From positions 1 through 64,000 of the forward strand of contig MCFE01000106.1 of the NCBI GenBank assembly GCA_002104905.1: a stretch of 64,000 nt of DNA. Reading direction: 5' to 3'. Numbering within the stretch: position 1 is the first letter of the stretch; each line of letters begins with the position of its first letter. Origin of the DNA: Basidiobolus meristosporus CBS 931.73. Taxonomy: Eukaryota; Basidiobolomycota; Basidiobolomycetes; Basidiobolales; Basidiobolaceae. The position numbers and the translations under genes are program-made. Below the pieces are notes generated by a model. The model worked only from the letters and a program-made list of their open reading frames with translations, was not told the DNA's origin and searched no databases. Shown here one piece after another: positions 1 to 12,632 of this stretch.

Positions 1-800
1 GAATGGCTTCAAAGTGCGGAATTAGAATGGTCAGCTTCTCCACCGAGTCAAAGTGATTATTCAATAGATACAGTAGAGACATTCTAGGCAGTACAAAGAA
101 GATTGTTGGATCGCACTCTCGAACAAGTTCGCTGCTAATGAGATTCTCCTTTATGATCTGTCCCAAAGTGCTCCACATCAAGCCTACCCACAAGCTCCAT
201 TCATTTCGACTCTCCTTTTCCCTTAGACGTGTACGTCTCCCGTTGATGTTAAAGTAGGTATAGCAGACAAGCCTTTCAAACTCTACCCAAGCTTGGTCAA
301 AGTCCATTAGAACTGGGAACAAGCTTACTAGGGAAACACTGTAAGGGTGCTGGACTGCTCTAAATTGAAATACATGGCGTAAAGCCTCGAAGGTTGCACA
401 TAGTTTCTGTGCTGGTTCACGTAGCTCCTCAGAGCAGTGTTCTATACCTCTAATTTGAAAACCTCGAGAAAGAGCCTGAGCAGCAAACAGGATGGTTTCC
501 GAGAAGCCCTGATCCAGCTCCTCTCTATCCTCGCTTGGTAAATGTCTCCGGTATCCTCGCGAGCACTTTAGCACTGAATCCATCTCACAGTAGACAAGAT
601 AGATGATATTTAATAGCTCTGTTTGATGCTGATGTACTCGGTCAGTATATCTTCTAAACCTTGTGGAGTTAACATCTTGAACACTCTCAAGTAACTTGAT
701 CGAGGATGATAGTTGTTGCTCTAGAATAATGCAAGAATGGTAAGAGACGGCTAGTTTAGCAAGGTGATGATGCCACCAGCTAGAGAGGAGCTGCCAGTAC
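1..800 (-). CDS. Lst2-like protein, N-terminal region (runs off the left edge)
   Basis: A long open minus-strand exon covers 1-779 or 1-800 and continues beyond the window. Its translation is helical and resembles the N-terminal domain of Lateral signaling target protein 2: a WWHHHLAKLAVSYHS stretch near the exon start, then YCEMDSVLKC, FSETILFAAQALSRGFQIRG and, about 150 residues later, ECDPTIFFVLPRMSLLYLL, matching the family's '..EPALMFTIPRLA..' motif. In the family a FYVE finger that binds PI3P on endosomes lies at the C-terminus; that part would be left of base 1 and is not seen. The start codon is unresolved: an ATG at 1014 opens an 87-codon frame but I could not join it in phase by a good donor. 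Acceptors are possible at 780/781 (CTCTAG) or 801/802 (GACACAG). Confidence 0.6.
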
Positions 801-1014
801 CTGTGTCATAAAATAAATATAGAGGGTGGCTTCGACGAATTTTACTTTGCAAGGAGTATTTAGGGAGTTTCCATTTCTGAAATTGAAAGATTTGCGCAAG
901 AACCGTGGAATTCTGATGATCGGAAGAGGCTCTCGCGTGGTCAGGGTTTCCTGGGACACTCGTCGTAGTCGCTATTCCATAAGATTGCGAAGAATTTGGC
1001 ATAACACTGGTCAT

Positions 1015-2135
1015 CTATAGTTAAGTTCTATGGAGTTATATGTGGCCAGTTTTATAGAAGAAATGGCGCAGTCTAGAGCAAAGCTTTTGGATTTCTTTGT
1101 TACCTACGGCTTGCAGGAAAGGAGATGATTTATATATTCTTTAGATTCGACAATGTCTGGGATTGAGAGAGCCAGAACAGTGAAACTCCAGCATCATGCC
1201 AGTATCCGTACCCCAAGGAGATAGATGCGCTTAGATTAGGAGGGCAGATAAACTCCGTCGTTGATTAGACGATCCATCCGAGAACTTCGTTCTGGATAAT
1301 ATCCTAATCATCAATATTGTTGAAGATAATTGCAGCAGCCTAGCAGCTAACCCGGAATTATCCCTCCCTTAGCTCCTCAAAATAGGGGAGATCAGTGGAT
1401 GTCGGAAATTTAGATTGGTTTTCTAGCCGGCAAATTACTGCACTGTTGGGCTCGGATCACTACGCTGTTGGAGCTTTGTAACAAAGTTCATTCTTCAATC
1501 GATCCATAAGTTTATGCGATCAGGCAAATCACGTCAGTGACGGATCAAAGGAATCCATTATCGCATCCATATGTGACCTCAACATTATATGGTAATCAGT
1601 TCTCCACATTCTGTAACAGTGGCCTTTTTCATTTCCGTTACCAAAAAGGATTTTCGTCATTGTGTCGATGTGTTCAACTTTTAGGCACGAAAACAACGGG
1701 CATAGCAATTGACTGCCTCGCCTTTACAATACCAGAAAGTTACTTGTCCTGAAACATGATCGGAAACCAAATTGAAACGTCACATTCGTGCGCACATGCT
1801 GGTAGAGTTGATTGGCGAGCTCATTAATACTGCTATATGTCATTGAGCATGGAATGTTTGAAAGTAATTAAAGTATTCATTTCTAGTTGCTGGTTCCTGC
1901 TAAATCACACCGTACCAATAATACTCACAATGCATGGTATGCCTTGTAATAGTACCGGATGCCACGCCTCAAGCAATTGTACAGTGCCTACAATCTATTC
2001 CGTACAGCACAGTGCTGCTTCGCCAGATATCCGTTATATTACGCTCATTGTGAGCGTACTTCAGCCATGAGTGCGTATTGATTGACGTGAATTCTTTATT
2101 GTTCCCAAATTTCGTGCACGATGCAATTCTATATT
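1015..2135. other. Intergenic stretch between LST2-like and BZZ1-like genes
   Basis: No coding exon, RNA gene or repeat is supported here. Short reading frames (for example 1537-1752 and 1837-2070) have no family resemblance and no intron context. Confidence 0.6.
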
Positions 2136-5100
2136 TTACAACATTTGTACGTAATTTGCGGGAAATTGGCCACGCTGCCCATGTAGTATGCCTGAAACCA
2201 TCACTAGTTAGAACATATGTTGAATTCATATAACTAAAAGGGCTCTACCTTCCCACCAGCCGTCATTGCCATCTTTATCTGTGACTTGGATGACATCACC
2301 GGCGCGAATTGTCAGCTCTTGGGCTGTTCTAGCATCATAATCATAAAGCGCTGAAACAAAAATAAGTAAACTAGAGCAATGATACGTCAACCGTTAATGA
2401 ATTAATTTGAACTCTACCTTGAACTTGGAGATACTCGTTCGTGGGTGTATCATTGGGCAGAACCGGGGAATCGACTGCAGAGATAGTGGCGGCGGGTTGC
2501 TCGGTGTATTGCACATACGCAGCAGGAACATGGCCTACTTGACCATTACACTCGGCCTTTACCCAGCCAGAGCCGTCGTCACCTTCAAGTATGGTAATCG
2601 AGTTTCCAGCATATACGGTAACTTGAGAACCATCAGTTGCTTCATAGTCATATAAAGCAACGGCATTTCCAGTGTTGCTGCTGGTGCTACTAGCTGCATC
2701 TCCGGCAATCATACTTTCTACGTATGGATTCACTGCAGGCTGTACGGAACTGGTCTCTGTAGGCTCTTCTGAAACTATGGTGGGGGACTTGAAGGATTGC
2801 GGGAGTGGCTTACGAGAATTAGACCGGCGAATGCCCGCAATAGCTAGAGGCTAACGGTTGGTTTTGATGGACCAATCAATACAAAGAATTTATATCCTTA
2901 CATGAAACACTCCCAGAAAAGAAGGAACGAGAAGTTTTGGTGGAATCCTGAGAGCAGTTAGGGGGCACTTTAAGCTCGCATTTGGCATGGCAGTTAAACC
3001 CACATTCTACACATACAAATTCGGCTTAATGACAACTCAATAATCGCATCATTCAGTATCATTACACAATACCTTTGCAAGTGAATCCTTGTTTTGCAAG
3101 ACCCCAAATAGTGGTTTGGCAATAGTCACATGTTGTTGGGATGGTGAATGACGCTGTCTTGAAATTGTGTCTTTGGCCATCCATGGAATTCTCTACAACG
3201 AGGAATTAGGCACTTCCTTCTGATGACGTAGGTCACCATTTCAAGAATACGCCTGCTTACCTCCAATGCTCGATACAATCACCTGCTGCTCCGTTTCTAA
3301 TGCTAATTTCATGGAATTAAGGATGCTCATGTGCTGTAGAGTTTCGTTGATTTTCTGCTCAAAATGATGAGTGAAAGCTGCTTCAAAGACATAGCTGTAA
3401 AGGTAGGGATTACCTCTTGAACATCATCAGGGTCGCCTAGGGTGCGGTTGTTGGTATATGCATCTTGCAAATTGTGGAGACCTTCCAGCTCTTTGCTTTT
3501 TGTATTCAACTCAGCATTTAACTCGTTAAGTTTAGTCTTATTCTTTATGAGCTTGTTATTCAAGAATACAACACTAGCATCGTCAGTGACCAGCTCAACC
3601 TATTTGGGAGAAAATGGTTTAGTAGTGCGTCGTTGGAAGATTTATATGAAGAACTGTGGGCATTTACCCCTCCCGTATCAAGGGCACATGGTTCGAAGAC
3701 AAAGGGAGTAGGCTCTTTTCTGTCAGCCGCATTTTGCTTGATGAATATTTGAGTATCGATCTTTTCATCTAAAACCTCAACTTCTTCCGAAATAACATCC
3801 AAGTGGGACTGCGTTTCCGAGAGTAACGTCGATTCCAATTCTACGTACTCTTTCCAAATCTCTCTTAGTGCAGCGATACGGCTTTCGTTGACCCATTGCA
3901 TATTCTAGGGAGTAATTTTGGTAAGTTTACCAAGTCACAAAAGGCTTCCTTGTTGTTGAAAGGGCATTCACATTTAAAAGAGCAGGGAAGTCTTCCTGAT
4001 AGTATTTGTTTCTTTCTGCATTAGCGACATTGATGGCGATAATATACAAGTTCTAATTACAAAATATTCATTGTCAATGCGTTTCCAAGAATATATTCTG
4101 AGATACACATACCTTGTTATTATTCTGGTCTGTGATGTCTTGGTTATATTGTCTGCTCAGCTTTGGCTCTAATATTAGAAGGATCTCCCGGTATTGGTCA
4201 AACTGGTTAGCCTACCTTCTCAACGCTCTTTTCATCTTGAGCACGCTCTTGCTTCACTCTGGTAGATTCCACCTCCGAGAACATTTCATTGTAGTTCTCT
4301 TTGGCCTTTGTATAAAAGGTTACAAATTGTACTGTTGAGCACCCTAAATATGCATGATAATTGATACCTTGTCTTTTTCGTGGCAGAAACGATCGCGTTC
4401 AGACATAAGGCGTTGCGAAAATTGCATTTGCTGAGATATTTTGTAAGTTCTTATGTAAACAAACACGTGTAAACGAAGCAAGTGTTTACTTTTCTCCTAG
4501 ACTCCTCCTTTTTTTGAGCCAAAGTCCGTAGTGGGTCTGCCACTGAAGACATCAGAGAGTCGGCGAATTCTTGGCGCTGCTTTGCAATATTCTCTGTCTC
4601 GGCCAATAGTACGGTTAATGCTTTATATACGGCACTAAAATCCCCAATGACGAACAGTCAGTGACTTCACCAAGATAATACTAAGTCCCCTTGTGACTAA
4701 CCTTGTATCACTACCTCCAGCGGGTGTTTCACCGTTGATGGTCTCTGCTACCATGGAGTAAGCTCTTTTATCAAACTTTCCTTGATATTTGCGGGTCAGG
4801 GATTCAAGTTTAGATGCATGATCCCGTTCTATCTGAGCCCGATCTTTGATGAACTCTCGAAATTCAGTTAGAAATTGAACACCATTTTGAAGGAACTGGT
4901 TTACTGTTCCCAGTTGTGTCCCCTACAATTCAAAATATGCAGAAATTAGAATGAGCTGTATAGACGTCTGGGTGTGCGAACAAGTGTCGTGAGAACTATG
5001 TTGAAGCTATCTTTAGTTCAGGGACGATACTTTACTCTTAACGAGCTACCAAAATCCATGCTATGACTATACGGATGAAGTATGGACTGTAGAGGATATA

Positions 5101-5149
5101 CTTGTCTTGGAAATCAAATAAGTTTTTGACGTACTGGAATGGTACTCAT
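2136..5149 (-). CDS. BZZ1: Bzz1-like F-BAR / C1 / double-SH3 protein
   Basis: Bzz1 (Syp1/toca family) couples curved plasma membrane to Las17/WASP-driven actin assembly at endocytic sites. Domains in order: F-BAR from exon 4702-4923 (QFLQNGVQFLTEFREFIKDR, then RKYQGKFDKRAYSMVAETI) through about 3560; a C1 finger in exons 3073-3192 and 2902-3006 with complete H-C-C-C-C-H-C-C ligands (HNFKTASFTIPTTCDYC ... FTCKECGFNCHAKCELKVPPNC, joined across an intron); SH3-1 in 2418-2843 (ALYDYEATDGSQVTV ... GHVPAAYVQ); SH3-2 in 2249-2350 and 2136-2191 (ALYDYDARTAQELTI ... GQFPANYVQML, then TAA). Introns 2192-2248 (branch TTCTAAC) and 2351-2417 are clear. The most likely start is the ATG at 5149 (MSTIP, intron, then an exon ending SMDFGSSLR); the in-frame ATG at 5059 is an alternative. 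At least ten exons; the middle F-BAR exons between 3200 and 4700 were only partly resolved. Confidence 0.85.
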
Positions 5150-6269
5150 TTTCACCGTCGTCAGCAAATTACCAAATAAATGAGCTGGAAAATCGGGGCA
5201 ACATTGTGGTAATTTGAATGGATGTTGATAATTAAACATTCAATTCCATCATGTTTGTTCCATGTGGTTCGGATATTCATGATAATCTGCGGGGAACAGA
5301 GAAATTGGTTGATGTAATGATGATATCCACATAGTAGGAAGGCACGCATGCTAACATAGGCGAAGTCTACCTCTTGCTAAGGAGCCTTCAATTTGGTGTA
5401 TACGCATTTTGGTGATTTTCTGCCGGAATATGGACCGACATTGTCGAGCTTGCTGGATTAGCCAAGAGTACTATTTGTTTGTGTCAGCAAACCACCCCCA
5501 ATGATTCAGGAATACAACCAGATGAAGACCTTGTGCACAATTGGCCATGGCAACGCTATTCTCCGTGAGTTGTCGGCCATGGATCTGTTGTTGTGGCCAA
5601 TTAATAGAGTACTTGCATGTATGTACTCGGTCTGAGACTGGTATTCACACTTCGTACAGTGCTATTGAGGGTTGGCTACTCCAGATAATAGGTGGAATCT
5701 TTCATGAGTGTTAGAATTGCACCAATCATCGGAGTGTCTGGGTGGCTAAGATCCTAATTTAGCTCCTGTATAGTGAGAGACCACGGCTTGGTGTGCAAGA
5801 ACCATAAGGTATATCACGTGTGAATAACATTTGGATTGGAAAATGACCGAAAAGAAATCTGCCTGGAAGTGGAATTGCGAAGTCTCTCCCCATCATTTGT
5901 ATATATATCCTATTAGAACAGGATGGTCACTTGTGTAAGAAAGGTGTGACCGCCTTCCGAGTTTCTGTTACCGTTTTTCTCCCACAAGCTTCGTCGGTAA
6001 ATTTTTAGTTTGAGATAAATAAACCCTACAAGTCCACATTCCTTTCGTTTCACTATTTATTCTTGGTTGGTAGTACGCTACAAGCCTTATCCTTGTATAC
6101 TGATTTGAATTGGATAACAACCAACCTACGCATTGCTCCTCATTTGAAGGGCAGTCTTATTTGTTGTGTTCAAGTACTGAGTATACATTCCACCTTTACT
6201 TATTGTAAGTAATTAGGAAAGCAGCCAAACGTGTATCAGGTAGAAGCTTAGCGAACACCGCTTTTGGGC
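5150..6269. other. Intergenic, upstream of BZZ1-like gene
   Basis: Nothing supported. The 62-codon minus frame at 5161-5349 is composed of AT-rich random-looking codons and no homology is recognisable. Confidence 0.5.
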
Positions 6270-6523
6270 ATGTCCTTAATTAAGCAAATCCTAGAGATGG
6301 TTAAATCTTTCCGTAACCGGACAACAAACTTCAGCAGTCCCAGTGGGCCAGCTGGGCATGGGGTTGCCTTATGGATAGGTGCAAGACGTCGAGATGGAAC
6401 TCAGCGATTTTACCTGCTACAGTCGAGGTAAGAGCCTATTAGAATGTGCGTCAACGAATGGACCATTTTCATTCCATTTGCCTTAATCTCTACAGAAAAC
6501 GTCGATCTTTCGAAAAGCTGTAG
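6270..6523 (+). CDS. Possible small two-exon gene, 61 aa, unknown
   Basis: An ATG at 6270 opens a frame that stops at once after a consensus donor (CGAG/GTAAGA at 6427/6428). Removing a 68-nt intron (6428-6495, ending CTCTACAG) gives a basic 61-residue protein that contains GPAGHGVALWIGARRRDGTQ and ends RKRRSFEKL, stop at 6521-6523. The intron is credible, but I recognise no family and there is no second line of evidence. It could also be a spliced non-coding transcript or chance. Confidence 0.25.
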
Positions 6524-9420
6524 TCCAGTTTCTTCGTGTATCTCAATCTCATCTCTTGCCAAGGAAAAATATTCATTATAGCGCTTACGCTGTTATATCT
6601 TTCCCTCGATATAAATTCTCTAACGGGAGGATATCTAACAATATTTTGGCTATATTACACGTCATTCTGTCCTCTGTAGGTCGATCAACCTACATTACCC
6701 ACCATTTTCTCAGATCTGATGGATTATTGGAGTCTTCACGTTCACATATACATGCACACAGACATCAAATATATACCAATTCAATCGCAACTTTTTCATT
6801 CCACTAATAGCCGTAGACGATTATATAATTTAATCTAACCTGTATGGTGGACTCTGGTGGTAATCAACTTGGGCCTCCAAGTAGGTTGGTATTAAATACG
6901 TTGCCCAGGAAGGGCAGGATGGTATTGTGGGTATTGCATACACTTGGCTCGTTGATAAATTGCGTCATAGCAAATAACCGTAAGGTGCTATTTACAAGTG
7001 CGAATGAGGCCATCTCCATGCAAAGACTATTTACCCGTTGGCAAACAAGATTCTGAGGCACTCCTGCCTGAATTGTGGCTCATTGAAAAGCGCAATCGAA
7101 ATTATGTTTGTCTCGGGCGTTTGAAATCACGATGCAAGTTTGACTGAGATGTGCAACAGAAAATTCCTTCAGTAGCACCAACGTCAACAGTGGCTTAGGT
7201 GATTTGACATTGTACAGAAAACCCTACATTGACGCCAACATGGCAGCAATCTGAAGTTGGGATCAAGGCAACAGGCATTTACCATCTTCGTGTTGTATAT
7301 GAGCATTCAGAATTCGGCGGTGTTGATTGGAAGGCGAATGTGAATGTGATTGATCGGTTGAAGGTAAACACCAATAGATGTAGCCCAAGCCAAACAGCAA
7401 TCCCCAACAGTCTTAGACACAAGGCCATTAGTGTTGAAAGAGTCTGATTGTGGAAAAGTGATGAATCCGCAAGAGTCTGTGTACAACAGACTGCTGCATA
7501 GCCTTTGATCAGGAAAGCTAAGCCTCACTGCCCATAATTGGCTGAGGGGTGGAGCGTATTGTTTCATCTAGTTCAAATGGTGTGAGCAACTCTACTAAAT
7601 ACTCCAGCAAATATTGTGTCGAATCCGCCTTATTTAGCATTAATCCTCTGGTGCTGAAATCAGTACCAATCTCCAGTATATTCACGTAGCCTAACCAGTG
7701 CAGGTTACCACCGGAATATATGTAGAACTACATCAACAATCAATGCAGTTTCAATAGAATATACAAACGGTATACACTGAGTCATGAGCTCCTTTAATTG
7801 GGGAAATTCACCTTCATTTGAGTGTGACTCACCTCATCGACTGTCCAAAACACACTTCCAGACAGCAATGTCTGTATCAGTAGCACTGTTGTACGCTCAG
7901 GATCGGCTTACGAGAGCAGTCTGGCCAGGCTTAAAGAGCCAAGCCACGCCATCAAGATACTAGACATCGAGAAACAGGGCTCCATAAAACTAATAAGGGG
8001 CATCAAACACTTGCTGCTATCGTAATTAATGAAAAATGAATAGATTGAAGGCACGTTTCTAAGCCAAGAACAATAATAAGCCTCATATATGGATTGGAGC
8101 GGAAATGGAATCTACGGTGCTACCTGGATGGAGTAATGTGCCGCTGCAGGCGAATCGTTGTTCAAACTGGCTCGGCCTGCTCCTTTCCAAAGGTAAATCA
8201 AACCGCATACATACACCAGCCCCTATATCGCCCTAAATATCCTCTTGATCCTTCATCATTGGAACCAGCCTGCTCAAATCCACAGGCTGCATTGCCGATA
8301 GTGTATAGAACCGGGTTTCATGGAAGCCTTCAGGTCTGTTGCTGCCATAAACCAGCATAGCGTTTGCGCCTTCCTTAATGCCAATAATGCTAATTGTAGC
8401 AGTGGCTTATGTAGTCTCTTGGGGTCAATGGACGTATATTCAAAAGCAACCCAATTCCATACAACGATAGATTGCAAATTCAGTGGCCCTATAATAAATG
8501 TCACGTCCAGTGCTCTTGGCTCGATCAGATCTATAGGATACCTCTTCATTCCTCTGCTACAGGGGTGCTCTGTCTGATGATTCAGAGCAAGTGATCGCCC
8601 ACATAACCAAAATAGTCCCTTCTCTAAGCTTGCTGTCAACTGCCGCATCTTTATAGCAAAGACAATACCCGGCCCTCAGATTTCTCATTGGCCAGCCCTG
8701 TGCTGCCTACGGTAGTATACCTTAGTGTACTAGACAGACAGCACTCTACTCCTAGGAATCTGTGTTATTTTTGATTCTCGAACAGGCTATTTGAGTGAGA
8801 ATACATCAAAAACCAATGAAACAGCTGGATATCGTACATCATTTGTTCCCCAACATATGCCATCACATCAAAATCAAATGATTAGGCTGAAGAGATAATA
8901 GCGCTCTCGAATACGTCCGCTGTTTGATGCGCCATGTAGTCAAGTTCCTGAGCTCAGCTTCACTGACTATGGAGACACACATGCTATTAAACAATGTTGT
9001 TGCAAGATTTAAACTTCCTCTCATTATAGCCATTATTTTAAGATGTGATTCAGTGCATGAAATTGAAATAAGCTATGGTGGAGGAGGGGATTGAGCAGGA
9101 TCCGGTTGTTTTAGAAATGTAAAACTTGCCCGTTCCCGATGCAAACAGTCTATAGAGTTTAATGTGCTAGATGTTTAGAATTCTTTTTCCAACTGAATCA
9201 AAAAGTGTACATATACAGACAGGATAATGTTCACTAATCAAATCTTGTTCGAGAGCGAGATTCATCAGCATCTCGTGCATTATCCAATCAAGTGCTACCG
9301 TTGGATTGGACGGTCAGGTCATTAAAAGGTGCGGCTTCTCTAATCCCACTCATGCCTTTCACCTGCTTTCTAGTTATTCAGAAATAGTGACTAGCTTTTC
9401 CTGAACGCCTCCGTCCAATT
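6524..9420. other. Long stretch without a supported gene
   Basis: About 2.9 kb, ordinary base composition, only short overlapping frames on both strands (for example 8094-8360 plus and 8274-8648 minus, which overlap each other and look like shadows of nothing). I see no RNA gene, no repeat shared with the right-hand transposon region, and no domain. Confidence 0.5.
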
Positions 9421-9589
9421 TTGCCCACCCGCCATCCCATCCCTGGCTTTAGCGCAATATCCATCCTATTTCGTTACCATGCCATTGTACGGAAAAGACA
9501 ATTGTACCTTTCCTTTCACGAACCTTTACCAGGCCATCAGACACAACCATGGTATTTTTGGATTTCCATTGAATTTTATCCACAGCCAT

Positions 9590-11319
9590 TAATCAGGCAT
9601 CACCTCCTAGGGCATAGTTACACTGCGTTGAATGATACAAATGGAGTATGCAACAGCTCCAATGATTCTTCTGATCTGGAGCGCCGCTATGAGGCACCAG
9701 TGGTCACACAAAAGGAGCTACGGGGCTGGTATGGATATGGCTTTGCGGTTAGTGGCTTCGAAATCAAGACATATATTCTTCATTGTGAGTAATCCGAAAT
9801 ATTCTTCTAGTGCGAGCCATTTTCTGTATCTGCACTTGGTGTCTTCATACCCATAATATTGGAATCCTTAGCTGCAGAAGCAGGCTATGAATTGGATGAC
9901 TACAACACACCGTGTGACACTTCAGTAGCCAGATATAGCTGTGTAATCAAAGTTGGTGACATTTATGTCGGCACCAGTAGCTTCTCTCTATATGTTCGCG
10001 CAATATCCGTTGCCTTCCAAGCGCTCGTTTTTATTGGCTGCGGTGCCATTGCCGACCACGGAAGTAAGAATGGGTTCCTTGGTGTTAAATGTTGATTATG
10101 CTAAGAGGTTCTGTTGTATTCATTAGGATGGCGTAAAACATTCCTTCTACTTTTTGCGTTGATGGGATCTATCTCCGGATTGTTGTTTCCTGTTGCTTAC
10201 AAGCCTTCCCTATGGTGGCTCGCTGCGACTCTAAGTATAATTACATGTGTTTGCTTTGGGGCTTCATTTGTATTCTATACGTCGTATATACCTACTCTTA
10301 CTCGCTATCACCCTGACGTCCTCGAAGTCTACTCTCAAGGAGACGAAGAAGAAGTTTCTCGCGTTACAGAAAAGGTTGCAAACTCGATATCAGGCAAAGG
10401 AATGGCTTGGGGGTACTTTGCTGGGGTGATAGTATTGGTTATCTCCGCAATTATCGTTTATGTGCTAGGTCAAACCAACTACAGGTGAGCACAGATCAGA
10501 GATATTCAAGGTTAAACCCCCAACTAATCCGTTTTTTGCTATAGTATGCAAATCGCATGTGCCTTCACCTGCTTGTGGTGGCTGATCTTCACCTACGCAC
10601 CTTACAAGTGGTTGAAGTCGAGGCCAGGACCACCACTTCCAGAAGGAGAATCTTACCTGCTATATTCTTGGAAGAAAGTGTTTAATACCATATCACACAT
10701 ATCGCAATTAACGCAGACATTTCGCTTTTTGTTTGCTTGGTTTTTCATCTCGGACGCCATTTCGACCACTACATCGATATCTATACTCTTCTGTAAAACA
10801 GTCCTCGGCATGGGCCATGCTGAGCTCTTGATTGCTGGTATTATTGTTCCATTAGCTGCGGGAACTGGGAACTTCATGTGGCTACATATCCAAAGTAGAT
10901 ACAAACTCTCCACCAAATCCATGATCTCCATGCTGGTCTCCATGTATGCAGTCCTACCCCTGTATGGTCTGCTTGGATTTATACTCCCTTTTGGAATACG
11001 GTATCGAGCTGAAGCTTGGGGGATCTGTATTTACATCGGCCTTCTTCTCGGAGCTATACAATCCTTCTGTCGTGTAATGTACTCTGAGCTGCTTCCACCT
11101 GGCAAAGAGAGTGAATTCTTCAGCCTATATCAGATAACTGACAAAGGGTCCGCATGGATTGGTCCACTGATATGTGGAGCTGTGGCTGACATAACACAGG
11201 ATTTGAGATATGCCTTTTGGCCTATCGTACTGATGCTACTGATTCCCGCGATGGTTATTCGTAGCGTAGATGTCAGTGAGGGGAAGTTACAAGCTCGGAG
11301 ATACCAAATGAAGAACTGA
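9590..11319 (+). CDS. ATG22: Atg22-like vacuolar amino-acid effluxer (MFS)
   Basis: Atg22 exports amino acids from the vacuole after autophagic bodies are degraded. The N-terminal hallmark is present in exon 1 (VTQKELRGWYGYGFA), followed after the intron 9748-9810 by CEPFSVSALGVFIPIILE. Exons: about 9590-9747, 9811-10063, 10127-10484, 10545-11319; all junctions are GT-AG and keep phase. Several hydrophobic membrane spans are visible (FLLLFALMGSISGLLFP, GVIVLVISAIIVYVLG, ICIYIGLLLGAIQSFCRVMY) and the late GSAWIGPLICGAVADIT motif typical of the family. Predicted length is about 510 residues, normal for Atg22. The first coding exon is uncertain: the frame around 9594-9747 contains no ATG, so the start lies in a further upstream exon that I could not fix. 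The C-terminus is a stop at 11317-11319. Confidence 0.85.
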
Positions 11320-11960
11320 GCATATTGCGCGTACGAGACCCCCCCCCATATTAAATGCAAGGGAAGAGGTTATGCATCGCTCTCCCTTCATTGTATACAT
11401 ACTCTCCGCACTTCATCCTATTGTATTTTAATCTTCTAAAAGGACCGAAAAACTGGTAAATACACTATAAACTGAGAATTGTGCTGCAACCAAGAATTGG
11501 CATTTTCCTTGAACTCAAAGATGCAACCTGTGCATTGTTCTATTGATGCCACACCCATGGCCGACGGCATGTAGCATTTGTACTTGGCACTCGAAACATT
11601 CTGTATCAACCCGAGTATTCCTCGACGCTGATGGAGCTCTTCAAACCAATACCATGATATTAAAGAAATATCCACACCATTTTTTTCTCCCAGCCCAATC
11701 TGCATCCCCTGTTCATCGTGTCCATCTGAGATTCAATATATGTCGGGAGCGCGATATCGTGGGATTCCTATGCGTTGCAAGTGTGCTGCGGCATATCAGC
11801 CTAACTTGGCCGCGGAAAAGATGGAAACTTTGAGATTGAAGTATGCATATAGAATTTTATATGTGAGTGGAATGAGTGCATTGGCAAGCCAGTATGAAAG
11901 CGAGTCAAGCCGACCAGATCAAAAGATGTTAATGAATGAGTGTCAGTAGACAGAGTTGAC
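11320..11960. other. Convergent intergenic region
   Basis: Lies between the 3' ends of the ATG22-like gene (+) and the small mitochondrial gene (-). A run of eight or more C residues occurs just after the ATG22 stop (around 11341). No gene seen. Confidence 0.6.
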
Positions 11961-12632
11961 CTATTTGAGCAATGAGTGAACCTTTTGCTCGATAGCCCAT
12001 ACATGGGTTTTAAGTTCGAGATGCTCAATATTGGCGACGTCCTATTAACAAGCCAGAAAATGAGGGTTAGCTCTAATCCATGAAAAATGAAAGCTCTGAA
12101 ATCTCTGTTTACATAAAGTTTACGCAACTCGCGACGGGCTTTTTCTACTTTCTCCTTGCTAGCCACGCTAGTCTTAAGCTCAGCCAATTCGCTATCAACC
12201 TCTTCAATCTTTTTGGCATACTCCCTAACCTGTTGAAAGCAAAGGTAAGTATCAAGCTAGCCTAGAGATAGACAAAAACTTTACCTGGTCAGTAGAGGTT
12301 TGAAGTTGATCCACTGCACTCAAAAGTCTAGTGGACGCGTTTTGGTATTCCTCAAGCAAATAGTAATAGCTTAAAGCACCTGCAGCCGAGCCCCCAATAA
12401 TGAAGCCTAGAATTCTATAATATTTTGGTTAGTTCACGCATTTGACTGGCTGCCGAGACTCATCGCCCAACAGGCATTACGACGTAACATTATCTTACCC
12501 TCCGCCAATGCTACCCATCTTTTTGGACACCCTCACATTTTGGGAACTTCCAACAGAGCCAGAAGCTCCGAATCTTCTAGCAGTCGTGGAGAAGCTACGA
12601 CGAATTAATCCGGAATACAAAGTGCGCATCAT
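11961..12632 (-). CDS. Small mitochondrial membrane coiled-coil protein, 153 aa
   Basis: Four exons on the minus strand join without a break: 12499-12632, 12285-12414, 12113-12229, 11961-12041 (134+130+117+81 nt, 153 codons plus stop). The N-terminus MMRTLYSGLIRRSFSTTARR is an arginine/serine-rich amphipathic presequence typical of matrix targeting. It is followed by one glycine-rich membrane segment (ILGFIIGGSAAGALSYYYLL) and then a long heptad-like charged helix running through VDQLQTS, AKKIEEVDSELAELK and KVEKARRELRKLY to the end HVWAIEQKVHSLLK. The second ATG at 12629 is an equally possible start. I do not recognise a named family; single-span, coiled-coil architecture suggests an inner-membrane organiser or assembly protein, which is inference. 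It is convergent with the ATG22-like gene. Confidence 0.75.

Noticed and set aside
751-1014. 87-codon minus frame as start of the LST2-like gene
   Set aside because: It overlaps the plausible 5' region but cannot be spliced in phase to the open exon at 1-779 with a good donor, so the start was left open.
9632-9856. 74-codon plus frame starting at an ATG
   Set aside because: It is a shifted frame across exon 1 and intron 1 of the ATG22-like gene; the family motif lies in the other frame.
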